This document shows positions 1 through 7,561 of a stretch of 7,733 nt of DNA, piece after piece. The translations under genes and the position numbers were made by a program. The notes below the pieces were generated by a model. It was not told the origin of the DNA and made no database searches. It worked only from the letters and a program-made list of their open reading frames with translations. Numbering within the stretch: position 1 is the stretch's first letter; each line of letters starts with the position of its first letter. Origin of the DNA: Planctomycetaceae bacterium (GTDB taxonomy: Bacteria; Planctomycetota; Planctomycetia; Pirellulales; Thermoguttaceae); the NCBI GenBank assembly GCA_031261125.1, contig JAISJZ010000084.1, positions 1 through 7,733 of the forward strand, written 5' to 3'.

Positions 1-1036
1 TCCAGCCGTGCTGTTCCCGAACGTTGACCATCGCTTCTAAAATATCGTTCCACGTCTGCGGATTGTACATAATTTCATTCGCAAACATACAGCCGTCCCA
101 GCAAATCGTGTTGAACCGCTTCGTCAAGCCGTCCTCATCACGCAGCCAGAAACCGGCGTAATACGGAATGTCGAGTTTGCCGTTCGGGTCTCTCGCCAAA
201 CAGTGCCGACCGGTTTTGTCGTGCGACCCGCTGCCGAAAACCGTCCCGTCGTTCTGGGCAATATGCAAATCCACCGTCCACGGACGCAAGGCATCGGTCA
301 TTTTCTTGTAGGCGGCATCAAAAGTTGCCTTGTCCTTCCAATCGAAATTCTCCGGCAAAATCCGGTCTTCAGGAGCGTTGTAACCGAGGAGGTAAAGCAA
401 GGTGTGCGACATATCGGCTTGGAAACCGAGCGTTTGCGGACGGTCAACCCGTTCCATAATTTCGAGGAGTTTTTTCCACGAATGAATCCCGCCCCAGCAG
501 ATTTCGCCTTCACAGGCAAGAACTTCGTCGTATTCAACGGCAATATCGCACGCCTTCGTGAAGGTATCGGTAATGAGATTCTGATTCTCTTGGGGATTCT
601 TTGCCCACGCTTCAACACCGCCGGCTGTGTCAATCCGTACACAACCGAAAGGACGCACGCCGATTTTCCGCAGCGTTTGAGCAATTTTGCACGCTTTTTC
701 AACGGCGGTTAAAAACGTTTCCCGTTCTCTTTCCGTACCGAAGGCATTGCCGCCTGACCAAATCGGAGCAACAACCGAACCGATTTCAAGGTTGTATGAT
801 TGCGCCTTCTCCGCTAATTTCTTCAAATCGTTCTCGGTCGAGTCGATATTGCAGTGCGGTTCATCGAGGAACAAGTCAAAGCCGTCAAACTTCGTACCGT
901 TCACATCAGCGGCGGCAGTGAGTTTGAGCATCGTATCGAGGTCAATGACCGGATTATCCGGCTGTCCTTTTCCGACCACGCCGGGCCACGTTGCGTTGTG
1001 CAGTTTCGGGAAAGTGTTCGTTTTTGCTTTTGCCAT
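1..1036 (-). CDS. Xylose-isomerase-like TIM-barrel protein (sugar isomerase/epimerase family), 3' end off the window
   Basis: An open frame runs on the minus strand from ATG at 1036 to the left edge without a stop: 345 codons, beginning MAKAKTNTFPKLHNATWPGV. It reads as a xylose-isomerase-like (AP-endonuclease-2 fold) TIM barrel, a family of divalent-metal-dependent sugar and polyol isomerases and epimerases. Likely metal-site and active-site positions are E176/E178 (CEGEICWGG), D208 and H211 (QADMSH) and H258 (DLHIAQNDG), at the ends of successive strands. This is the E...DxxH...H order of the family. There is no signal peptide, so it should be cytoplasmic. The length suggests that only a short C-terminus is missing. 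The start is supported by GGAGAA seven bases upstream and by a promoter at 1076-1104. It is transcribed divergently from the di-haem protein gene. The substrate cannot be told from sequence; sugar catabolism is the family-based guess. Confidence 0.85.
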   Translation of the reverse strand, partial: MAKAKTNTFPKLHNATWPGVVGKGQPDNPVIDLDTMLKLTAAADVNGTKFDGFDLFLDEPHCNIDSTENDLKKLAEKAQSYNLEIGSVVAPIWSGGNAFGTERERETFLTAVEKACKIAQTLRKIGVRPFGCVRIDTAGGVEAWAKNPQENQNLITDTFTKACDIAVEYDEVLACEGEICWGGIHSWKKLLEIMERVDRPQTLGFQADMSHTLLYLLGYNAPEDRILPENFDWKDKATFDAAYKKMTDALRPWTVDLHIAQNDGTVFGSGSHDKTGRHCLARDPNGKLDIPYYAGFWLRDEDGLTKRFNTICWDGCMFANEIMYNPQTWNDILEAMVNVREQHGW

Positions 1037-1043
1037 TGGTTGA

Positions 1044-1049
1044 TTCTCC
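1044..1049 (-). promoter_or_regulatory. Ribosome binding site of the isomerase-like gene
   Basis: On the minus strand this reads GGAGAA, with 7 bases between it and ATG 1036 (9 if only GGAG is counted). It is one of only two clear Shine-Dalgarno sequences in the window and it fixes the start of the isomerase-like gene. Confidence 0.7.
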
Positions 1050-1075
1050 GGGAAAGTTGCAAATACAGCACAGTT

Positions 1076-1104
1076 ATTCTACCCGTTCGGACTGTCCGCG
1101 TCAA
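1076..1104 (-). promoter_or_regulatory. Sigma70-type promoter for the isomerase-like gene
   Basis: On the minus strand, TTGACG (1104-1099) is followed by a 17-base spacer and TAGAAT (1081-1076). The expected transcription start is near 1069, giving a leader of about 33 bases before ATG 1036 that contains the GGAGAA site. Both boxes differ from consensus at one base and the spacing is ideal. The spacer contains the palindrome at 1088-1098. This is read by eye and not tested. Confidence 0.6.
1088..1098. promoter_or_regulatory. Palindrome CGGAC-T-GTCCG, candidate operator
   Basis: A perfect inverted repeat with 5-base arms and a 1-base centre lies wholly inside the 17-base spacer of the leftward promoter. 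That is a position where a bound repressor would block RNA polymerase. A looser pair, ACTGT at 1091-1095 and ACAGT at 1104-1108, overlaps it. A short palindrome can arise by chance, so the operator role is inferred from its position only. Confidence 0.3.
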
Positions 1105-1127
1105 CAGTACCGTTTTTTGCAACGCTC

Positions 1128-1156
1128 TTGCCAGCGGAATTGTTTTTCGGTACAAT
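1128..1156 (+). promoter_or_regulatory. Sigma70-type promoter for the di-haem protein gene
   Basis: TTGCCA (1128-1133), a 17-base spacer and TACAAT (1151-1156) make a good rightward promoter. Transcription would begin near 1163, leaving a leader of about 47 bases before ATG 1210. Its -35 box lies 24 bases from the -35 box of the leftward promoter, so the two are back to back and could share regulation. Confidence 0.6.
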
Positions 1157-1209
1157 ACCGTCCCGCGGTAGAAATTTTCAAGTATCACTTCCAACGCCGG
1201 GATAGTTCT

Positions 1210-4200
1210 ATGAGACCATTTTATTTATTTTTGACGGTGTTGCCCGTATTATTCGCGGCAACTTGGACGAACGCTGCCGACCAGCCGAAGAAAACGGTTG
1301 AAGTTATCCTTCAAGCCGACAGTGAAGACGAGGGGTACGAAGCGTTTCGGGCAATGGACGGCGACAAAAAGACCCTTTGGCACAGCCATTGGAGGGGAAC
1401 TGTTGCCCCGCAGCCGCACACGTTGACGATTGATATGACGGCACAGTACGAAATCAAAGGACTGGAAATCACGCCGCGCAGCGATAACCTCAACGGCATC
1501 ATAAACAGCGCAGAAGTGTTCGTAAGCGATAATCCGAAACAGTTAGGCGAACCGGTGTTCCGCGGCAATCTTCCGAACGACCGAAAACCGCAAAGGGTCA
1601 AATTTGAAAAAAACGTCAAAGGGCGGTATGTTGTTCTGAAAACATTAAGTGAACACGGTTCCGGTCCTTATACATCCATTGCCGAGTTGGAAATTTTGTG
1701 CGATGCGGCAGCGTTCAAAGCAAAAAAGGTTACAACGCTGTCGATGAAAATGGATGCTGTTAAAGAAGCAATCGGCAGCGGTACCGATGAGGAACATCTG
1801 TCGGAATTCCTGCTTTTGACGCGGGATATTATGCAAAAAGCCCGGTTTGATAAAATTGCCGCCGAAACATACGATAAACAATCACTGATTCTCGACAGCG
1901 ACTGCGACCCTGCTGACATTGTCCTGCGGCGGACAACGGCACTGTTAGCCGATGTCCAAACGCTGCCGGCGTGCCCCGATTTGTCCGTACAGAAAACGGC
2001 ACTGGACGAATTGAAAAAAGAAGTTGAAACCGTTCCTGTTGAGCAGACGAAGCAGCGGTTTGAAGTGTTCGCCAAAATCAGTAAAGTCCGCAGGGAAATT
2101 GCGTTTGCTAATCCGCTGTTGAGTTTCAAAGAATTGCTGTTTATCAAAAAGCACCGGGCAGCGTACAACCATATGTGCGACCAGTATTACGGCATCAATT
2201 TGCCTTCCGGCGGCGGTATATTCGTAATGCCGTTTGACATCGCATCGTTAGCCAAGGGGGACTTACCTCCCGTCCGTAATATCATCGAAAGTGCCGTTGT
2301 CGAAAGCGGACGTTTGAAGGGCAAAACGTTGTCAACCGGTTCGTTCCTTTCGCCGGATATTTCTTACGATGCCGGAAAGTTGACGTTTGCATACGTTGAA
2401 TGTGAAGGCGACACGGACCAGCGGTTTCATACTGACCCGGCGCAAGGGCATTGGAATCAGGGGCGGTGCTTTCATATTTTTACGGCTGACCTCGGAACAA
2501 ATTTTGCCGTTAACAATCTCCGTCAAATCACCGACGGGACGTGGAATGATTTTGACCCTTGCTTTCTTCCGAACGGACGCATTGCGTTCATCACCGAACG
2601 GCGGGGCGGATATTTGCGCTGCGGAAGGGCGTGTCCGACTTACACGCTCTTCGATATGAATCCCGACGGCAGTGCCATACGATGTTTGAGTTATCACGAA
2701 ACAAACGAGTGGCATCCGTCCGTAACGAATGACGGCCGTCTTCTTTACACCCGTTGGGATTATCCTGACCGGCACGGCTGCGTTGCCCATCAGCCGTGGG
2801 TTTCCACGCTCGACGGACGGGATACCCGGCAGGTTCACGGAAACTTTACTCCGCGGGAACTGCGTCCTGATATGGAATTGGACTGCCGGTCAATTCCCGA
2901 CTCGGCAAAGTTTGTCGCCACAGCGGCACCGCATCACGGACAATCATACGGTTCACTGGTGTTAGTGGACCCGCGAATTCCCGATGACGACGCAATGGCA
3001 CCGGTTAAACGGCTCACGCCGGATGTTGACTTCCCTGAAACGCAGGGAGGTGCGCAGGTTTACGGTGCGCCGTATCCGCTGTCGGAAAAGTATTACCTTT
3101 GCGTTGCCGATTTTTCGATGAACGTTGACAAAGGCGCAGAATGGCACAACCGGAATTACACCTCCGGCAGTTACGGTATTTACCTTGCCGATGTATTTGG
3201 CAATAAGGAGTTGATTTACCGCGACCCCAAAATCGGCTGCAATTCACCGATGCCGCTGGTGCCGCGTCCGTCACCCGCCGTTGCTCCGCAGATGATTTCG
3301 GAGAACATTGAAAACCAGCCGTATATTTTACCGGAGCGGGAAAAATTGGCGCAGCGGGAACAAGGCACCGTGGCGATAACGAATGTCTATGAAACACTGC
3401 GGCCGTACCCGGCAGGAACGAAGATAAAAGAGTTGCGGGTCATCCAGTTGATTCCGATGTCGGTACCGTCCGGCGGCAAAGGTTATCATCAGCCGTTTGA
3501 AACGGCGCATCGGGAACCGACGAGCGGCGACAGCGTGGTGCTGTGCCGGAACGTTTGGGGAACGGTGCCGGTGGAAGAGGACGGCAGCGTTCATTTTAAG
3601 GTGCCGCCGCGGCGGGAATTTCAGTTGCAAGTCGTTGATGAGGAAGGACTTGCGGTTCAATCAATGCGAAGTTCCATCTATCTGCACGACGGCGAAACGT
3701 TATCTTGTACCGGCTGCCACGAACAGCAGGCGAACGCCGTTAAACCGGTGAGCGGTTCGCAGCCGAAGGCATTCACGAAACCGGCGGCGGCAATTAAGCC
3801 GTCATTTGCCGATGCCGTCAATTTTTCGTATCCGCGGCTGATTCAGCCGATTTGGGATGCCCATTGCGTTGAATGCCATCAGGGCGAACGGGCAAAGGGA
3901 ACGAAAAACGTTCCCGATATGAGCAGAACGCTGGTACCGGACGGCGGCAATAACGGACAATGGTATGCTTCGTACAAAGAGTTGAAACCGTACCTGTTTT
4001 ATTCTTACGGCGAACGGCACCGGACGGCACCGGGCAAGTTCGGCGCGCGGGCATCGAAACTTTACCCGTTATTATTCAGCCCCAACCCCTCCGGGACGGA
4101 CAATCATTACGGCGTAAAACTATCGGAGGAAGAGCGGCAGAAAATTGCGCTGTGGCTTGACTGCGTCTCACCGTTTTACGGTGTCTATGAAAAGGAAGGC

Positions 4201-4248
4201 GGCGAAACACAGTTGCAGGGCAAAATTGCGTATCCGACACTGGAATAG
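1210..4248 (+). CDS. Secreted di-haem c protein, hydrazine-synthase-alpha-like, with N-terminal discoidin-like (F5/8 type C) domain
   Basis: The product has 1012 residues. Residues 1-22 are a Sec signal peptide (MRPFYLFLTVLPVLFAATWT, then NA before ADQP), so it acts outside the cytoplasm. Residues about 30-165 look like an F5/8 type C (discoidin, CBM32-like) jelly roll. Residues about 175-305 are mostly helical. A TolB/WD40-like propeller follows (about 330-680), with repeated DP.FLPNGRIAFITER and HPSVTNDGRLLYTRW type blades. The stretch after it (EEDGSVHFKVPPRREF, near 787) resembles the middle domain of hydrazine synthase alpha. There are two c-type haem sites: CTGCH (833-837) and CVECH (886-890). 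This order resembles hydrazine synthase alpha of anammox bacteria, but related proteins occur in non-anammox planctomycetes and the reaction is unknown. An in-frame extension back to 991 exists but crosses both promoters and overlaps the divergent gene. ATG 1210 gives the signal peptide and is preferred, although its Shine-Dalgarno is weak. Confidence 0.85.
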   Translation: MRPFYLFLTVLPVLFAATWTNAADQPKKTVEVILQADSEDEGYEAFRAMDGDKKTLWHSHWRGTVAPQPHTLTIDMTAQYEIKGLEITPRSDNLNGIINSAEVFVSDNPKQLGEPVFRGNLPNDRKPQRVKFEKNVKGRYVVLKTLSEHGSGPYTSIAELEILCDAAAFKAKKVTTLSMKMDAVKEAIGSGTDEEHLSEFLLLTRDIMQKARFDKIAAETYDKQSLILDSDCDPADIVLRRTTALLADVQTLPACPDLSVQKTALDELKKEVETVPVEQTKQRFEVFAKISKVRREIAFANPLLSFKELLFIKKHRAAYNHMCDQYYGINLPSGGGIFVMPFDIASLAKGDLPPVRNIIESAVVESGRLKGKTLSTGSFLSPDISYDAGKLTFAYVECEGDTDQRFHTDPAQGHWNQGRCFHIFTADLGTNFAVNNLRQITDGTWNDFDPCFLPNGRIAFITERRGGYLRCGRACPTYTLFDMNPDGSAIRCLSYHETNEWHPSVTNDGRLLYTRWDYPDRHGCVAHQPWVSTLDGRDTRQVHGNFTPRELRPDMELDCRSIPDSAKFVATAAPHHGQSYGSLVLVDPRIPDDDAMAPVKRLTPDVDFPETQGGAQVYGAPYPLSEKYYLCVADFSMNVDKGAEWHNRNYTSGSYGIYLADVFGNKELIYRDPKIGCNSPMPLVPRPSPAVAPQMISENIENQPYILPEREKLAQREQGTVAITNVYETLRPYPAGTKIKELRVIQLIPMSVPSGGKGYHQPFETAHREPTSGDSVVLCRNVWGTVPVEEDGSVHFKVPPRREFQLQVVDEEGLAVQSMRSSIYLHDGETLSCTGCHEQQANAVKPVSGSQPKAFTKPAAAIKPSFADAVNFSYPRLIQPIWDAHCVECHQGERAKGTKNVPDMSRTLVPDGGNNGQWYASYKELKPYLFYSYGERHRTAPGKFGARASKLYPLLFSPNPSGTDNHYGVKLSEEERQKIALWLDCVSPFYGVYEKEGGETQLQGKIAYPTLE

Positions 4249-4254
4249 AAACCG

Positions 4255-4282
4255 TTGACAACGGGTAAACGTTAAGTAAAAT
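4255..4282 (+). promoter_or_regulatory. Sigma70-type promoter overlapping the start of the Topo VI A gene
   Basis: TTGACA (4255-4260, perfect consensus), a 16-base spacer and TAAAAT (4277-4282, one mismatch) lie in the 32-bp gap after the di-haem gene. The -10 box overlaps the first ATG (4281). The expected transcription start, about 7 bases on, falls at 4289-4290, exactly at the second in-frame ATG. A transcript from this promoter would be leaderless or nearly so. Confidence 0.5.
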
Positions 4283-5402
4283 GGGTGCTATGCCTGACAT
4301 TACATTAAGCACCCAAGACGTTAAAACATTAAAGTCCCTCGCCGGAATGGCGGAATCCGTCGCAAAGCAGGCGTTCCGCAAAAAAGACCCCGCTGTTGAT
4401 ATTCCCGTCAGGGCGTTGTCCAACGTCCATTTCAACGACCGCAAACGGATTATCGAGATGGGCAAACGGACTTCGCAGCGGCAACTCTTCAATTTGTCGC
4501 AAGCGAGAAGTTTTATGCAAACGATGCTTGTTGCAGACGGAACAAAGCAGTTGATTGAGCAAGGTAAATCAACGAGCATCCGGGGATTGTATTATCTTCT
4601 CAAGCACACGATTCAGGGAATTAAAGAAGAGACATTCAACGGACAGGAAGAATGCGACCCTGTTATTGAAGATATGGAGGTACTCATCAATTCGCTGCGG
4701 GAAGAGTTGCATCTTGCTGCCAATCCCGCCGGCGCAATGGTCGGCAACATCACGCTCATTGACAAAGATGATGAAATTGATTGTTCCCGAATGGGCAGCG
4801 GCGGATATGCCGTACCGTCCATTGTCGAACCGAATGTGATCCGGTTCAAAAAGTGTCCGGCGAAGTTTATCCTGCACGTTGAAAAAGGAACGGTCTGGAA
4901 CCGGTTTAACGAAGACAAATTCTGGAAGAAGCATAACTGCATTTTAATTCACGGGGGCGGACAGCCGCCGCGGGGAGTCCGCCGATTGTTGTATCGGCTG
5001 CACAACGAATTGAAACTGCCGGTGTATTGCCTTCTTGATAATGACCCGTGGGGATATTACATTTACAGTGTTGTGAAACAGGGCAGCATCAATTTAGCGT
5101 TTGAATCGCAGCGGATGGCAATCCCCGAAGCAAGGTTTCTCGGTTTGCGCAGCAATGATTTCAAACGCTGCAACTTATCGGAGAGCGTAAAAATTGCGTT
5201 AAACGACACGGATAGGAAGCGGGCAAAACAAATATCGGAATATCCGTGGTTCAAGAACAAGAAGCAATGGCAAAAGGAAATTGCGCTGATGCTTGATAAT
5301 GGTTTCAAGTTGGAAGTAGAAGCGTTGTCGAATCAGAGCATCAGTTTCGTTACGGACGAATACGTTCCGCAGCGGTTAAAAGAAGAGAATTTTTTGGATT
5401 AA
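4281..5402 (+). CDS. top6A: DNA topoisomerase VI subunit A (Spo11/Top6A family)
   Basis: The 373-residue product matches the usual Top6A length. Topo VI is an A2B2 type IIB topoisomerase. Subunit A cuts both DNA strands through a tyrosine, and subunit B (a GHKL ATPase) drives strand passage. The winged-helix (5Y-CAP) region spans about residues 50-150. SIRGLYYLLKHTI (99-111) holds the likely nucleophile Y105, aligning with the Y of Spo11 RDIFY. The Toprim domain (about 195-365) shows E201 in HVEKGTVWNRF, the family's GQP..R..RR motif in GGGQPPRGVRRLL, and the metal-binding D253-N-D255 in LLDNDPWGYYIYSVVKQGS. All catalytic residues are therefore present and the enzyme should be active. No subunit B gene lies in the window; the neighbours are unrelated secreted proteins. 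There is no Shine-Dalgarno before ATG 4281 or ATG 4290. The promoter position favours 4290 (MPDITLSTQ), while read-through from upstream would allow 4281. Confidence 0.9.
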   Translation: MGAMPDITLSTQDVKTLKSLAGMAESVAKQAFRKKDPAVDIPVRALSNVHFNDRKRIIEMGKRTSQRQLFNLSQARSFMQTMLVADGTKQLIEQGKSTSIRGLYYLLKHTIQGIKEETFNGQEECDPVIEDMEVLINSLREELHLAANPAGAMVGNITLIDKDDEIDCSRMGSGGYAVPSIVEPNVIRFKKCPAKFILHVEKGTVWNRFNEDKFWKKHNCILIHGGGQPPRGVRRLLYRLHNELKLPVYCLLDNDPWGYYIYSVVKQGSINLAFESQRMAIPEARFLGLRSNDFKRCNLSESVKIALNDTDRKRAKQISEYPWFKNKKQWQKEIALMLDNGFKLEVEALSNQSISFVTDEYVPQRLKEENFLD

Positions 5403-5417
5403 GTCAGCCCGAACCGC

Positions 5418-5447
5418 TTGCCGCCGGAGTCCCGCTTCTGTTATACT
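5418..5447 (+). promoter_or_regulatory. Sigma70-type promoter for the PQQ-like propeller gene
   Basis: TTGCCG (5418-5423), an 18-base spacer and TATACT (5442-5447) sit in the 88-bp gap after the topoisomerase gene. Transcription would start near 5454, giving a leader of about 37 bases before ATG 5491. That leader has no Shine-Dalgarno. Confidence 0.5.
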
Positions 5448-5490
5448 GCTATGTACTTGCCCGGACTTTAACCACTAACCCGAAAACACT

Positions 5491-6732
5491 ATGACCCGGT
5501 ACACCCTATTTGCCTGCACCGTACTTCTGATAGCCGTTTCATCGTTTGCCGCCGATTGGGGACAATGGCGGGGACCTGACCATACCGGTATCTCCGGCGA
5601 GACCGGTCTTCTTCCGAAATGGGCGGACGGCGGTCCGAAACTCCTCTGGAAAGTGCAAGACCTTGGAGCGGGATACTCCAATCTTGCATTTTCCGGCGGT
5701 AAGATTTTCAGTCAAGGGGACTTTGACGGCGAGTCCGTGCTTTATGCCCTCGACGAAAAAACCGGTAAGGAACTTTGGAGTTTGGCTGTCGGGGAAGCGG
5801 GCGGCGGAGGCGGTTATCAAGGACCCCGAAGTACACCGGCTACCGACGGCAAACTTGTTTTTGCAATGGGACAATTCGGCGAATTCGTCTGTGCCGATGT
5901 GAACGGCGAACCGCTCTGGAAAGTTAATACACAGAAAAAATACGGTACCCGTGTGATGTCGATGTGGAGTTTCGCGATGTCGCCGATTATCGAAGACAGC
6001 CTTGTGATTATCCCGTTCGGCGGAAAAGACGGAACCGTTGCCGCTTTTGAAAAGAACGGCAAAGAGGCGAAACTCGTTTGGCAAAGTACCGAAATTAAAG
6101 AGCCGGCGGCTTACACATCGGTTGTTCCATTGACCTTCGGCGGCATTAGACAGTGTTTAGTTTTCACGGAAAAAGTTGTTGCCGGTTTGGATGTAAAAAC
6201 CGGTAAAGTCCTTTGGCAGGCGGATTGTCCCGGCAGGACAGCCATTTGTTCTGACCCTGCTTATGACATTGACGGCGATGTCCTTTATCTGATTGCGTCG
6301 AGTGCTTACGGAACCGGCGCACGCGGTTTTAAGGTTTCGGCAGCAAACGGAACGTTCAAAGCGGAGCAGATTTATGAGGACAAGACGCTGCAAAGTCATC
6401 ACGGCGGAATTGTCCAAGTCGGCGGATATTTCTATCTGTTAACACAGCGGGAACTCGTTTGCGTAGAACCGAAGAGCGGCGAAGTAAAATGGAAAGACCG
6501 GAGCGTCGGCAAAGGTTCGGTAATGTCGGCTGACGGCAAATTGATTTTACGCAGTGAATCCGGCGACGGCGTTGTTGCTCTCGTTGACCCTTCACCAGAC
6601 GGCTACAAGGAAATTTCCCGGTTTTCGCAGCCGGACAGGTCCGGTAAGAACAGTTGGACGTATCCGACGGTTTATGACGGTAAGTTGTACATCCGCGACC
6701 AAGGACTGCTGTTATGCTACGAGATTAAGTAA
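5491..6732 (+). CDS. Secreted PQQ-like (BamB-type) beta-propeller protein
   Basis: The product has 413 residues. Residues 1-20 or 21 are a signal peptide (MTRYTLFACTVLLIAVSSFA). The mature protein starts with ADWGQWRGPDHTGIS, a hallmark of the very numerous planctomycete propellers annotated as PQQ-binding-like or outer membrane assembly factor BamB-like. Blade signatures recur: LYALDEKTGKELWSL (84-98), FVCADVNGEPLWKV (132-145), VAGLDVKTGKVLWQA (230-244) and LVCVEPKSGEVKWKD (322-336). The propeller fills almost the whole chain. There is no CxxCH haem site and no lipobox cysteine, so it is probably soluble in the periplasm. Neither PQQ binding nor enzyme activity can be inferred from the fold, and a protein-binding or scaffold role is as likely. 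It has its own promoter at 5418-5447. No Shine-Dalgarno is visible; the start is fixed by the signal peptide. Confidence 0.88.
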   Translation: MTRYTLFACTVLLIAVSSFAADWGQWRGPDHTGISGETGLLPKWADGGPKLLWKVQDLGAGYSNLAFSGGKIFSQGDFDGESVLYALDEKTGKELWSLAVGEAGGGGGYQGPRSTPATDGKLVFAMGQFGEFVCADVNGEPLWKVNTQKKYGTRVMSMWSFAMSPIIEDSLVIIPFGGKDGTVAAFEKNGKEAKLVWQSTEIKEPAAYTSVVPLTFGGIRQCLVFTEKVVAGLDVKTGKVLWQADCPGRTAICSDPAYDIDGDVLYLIASSAYGTGARGFKVSAANGTFKAEQIYEDKTLQSHHGGIVQVGGYFYLLTQRELVCVEPKSGEVKWKDRSVGKGSVMSADGKLILRSESGDGVVALVDPSPDGYKEISRFSQPDRSGKNSWTYPTVYDGKLYIRDQGLLLCYEIK

Positions 6733-6784
6733 AGAGGGATTCTAAAACTATTTCCGTATTTTGAAGCCATTCACTTACAAAGAA

Positions 6785-7522
6785 ATGTCAGCAATGCCTG
6801 ACCGGGTTCTTTCGATTCTTATTCCCGTTTATAACGAAGAGCGGTACATTGAAACACTCATCGACCGTGTGCAAAACGCACTGGTCCCCGCCGGTCTCGT
6901 TAAAGAACTCGTTCTCGTTAACGATTGTTCCAAAGACCGGACACCGGAACTCATCAAACAACTCTGTGAAAAGTATCCGAACATTCGGGCGTTTGACCAG
7001 CCGTACAACCAAGGCAAAGGGGCTGCTATCCGCCGGGCAATCGAAGAAATGAGCGGCGATTTTGCAATCATTCAGGATGCCGACTTGGAATACGACCCGA
7101 ATGAATATCCGGTTCTTCTGAAACCGCTGCTGGAAAAGAACGCCGATGTCGTGTACGGTTCACGTTTTGCAAACCGTGAAATGCGGAAAGTGCTGTTCTA
7201 TCATCATAAACTCGGCAACTTGTTTTTGACGTTCTTGTCCAACGCGGTAAGCGGCTTGGACCTGACCGATATGGAAACGTGCTACAAGGCGTTCCGCTGC
7301 GAAGTTCTTAAAAGTATTCCGCTGCGCTCAAACCGGTTCGGAATAGAACCGGAAATTACTATTAAAATCGGGCGGCGGGACCTGAACGTTTACGAAGTGC
7401 CGATAAGTTACCACGGAAGACGTTATACTGAAGGCAAAAAAATCAACTGGAAAGACGGTATATCGGCGATATGGACGATTTTCAAATACGGGTTCCTTGT
7501 CAACGACAGCATTAAAAAGTGA
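6785..7522 (+). CDS. Family 2 glycosyltransferase, DPM1/polyprenyl-phosphate glycosyltransferase-like
   Basis: From ATG 6785 the product has 245 residues. It has the GT-A fold signatures of the DPM/DPG-synthase-like subfamily: LSILIPVYNEE (9-19), LVNDCSKDRTPELI (44-57), NQGKGAAIRRAI (75-86), the metal and nucleotide-sugar binding IIQDADLEYDP (95-105, D98xD100), VVYGSRF (122-128), the RFGIEPEITIKI segment (184-195) and EVPISYHGRRYTEGKKINWKDG-type C-terminal residues (204-225). Enzymes of this type move a sugar from a nucleotide donor, often to a polyprenyl phosphate at the inner membrane face. No transmembrane segment is seen, so it should be cytoplasmic or peripheral. The frame stays open upstream to TTG 6761, but that start lacks a placed Shine-Dalgarno and adds residues before the fold. 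ATG 6785, or ATG 6794 three codons later, fits better. It follows the propeller gene by 52 bp with no clear promoter, so co-transcription is likely. Donor and acceptor are unknown. Confidence 0.88.
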   Translation: MSAMPDRVLSILIPVYNEERYIETLIDRVQNALVPAGLVKELVLVNDCSKDRTPELIKQLCEKYPNIRAFDQPYNQGKGAAIRRAIEEMSGDFAIIQDADLEYDPNEYPVLLKPLLEKNADVVYGSRFANREMRKVLFYHHKLGNLFLTFLSNAVSGLDLTDMETCYKAFRCEVLKSIPLRSNRFGIEPEITIKIGRRDLNVYEVPISYHGRRYTEGKKINWKDGISAIWTIFKYGFLVNDSIKK

Positions 7523-7561
7523 ACACAGGGAACACGATTAGAATAAGCAGAGAAGGTTTTA

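Noticed and set aside
298..702. Minus-strand open frame of 134 codons
   Set aside because: It lies on the same strand as the isomerase-like gene in a different frame, with low-complexity basic sequence and no family resemblance; it is a shadow frame.
203..712. Plus-strand open frame of 169 codons
   Set aside because: It is antisense to the isomerase-like gene, resembles no family, and the minus-strand reading is a coherent TIM barrel.
991..1209. In-frame upstream extension of the di-haem protein gene
   Set aside because: It would overlap the divergent isomerase-like gene, cross both promoters and bury the signal peptide that begins at ATG 1210.
2332..2838. Minus-strand open frame of 168 codons inside the di-haem gene
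   Set aside because: It is a shadow of the propeller-coding region with no recognisable domain.
4169..4183. Perfect hairpin CACCG-TTTTA-CGGTG near the end of the di-haem gene
   Set aside because: It lies inside the coding sequence, has only 5-bp arms and no following T run, so it is not a terminator.
1210..4248. Evidence that the organism performs anammox
   Set aside because: Only an alpha-like protein is present, without the beta/gamma partners nearby and without the expected tyrosine after the first haem motif; such relatives are known in other planctomycetes.
5539..6084. Minus-strand open frame of 181 codons opposite the propeller gene
   Set aside because: The plus strand holds a clear propeller with signal peptide; the antisense frame shows no motif and no start signals.
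5491..6732. Propeller as a PQQ-dependent alcohol dehydrogenase
   Set aside because: It is too short for that family and lacks a haem domain and recognisable catalytic motifs; the repeats only indicate the fold.
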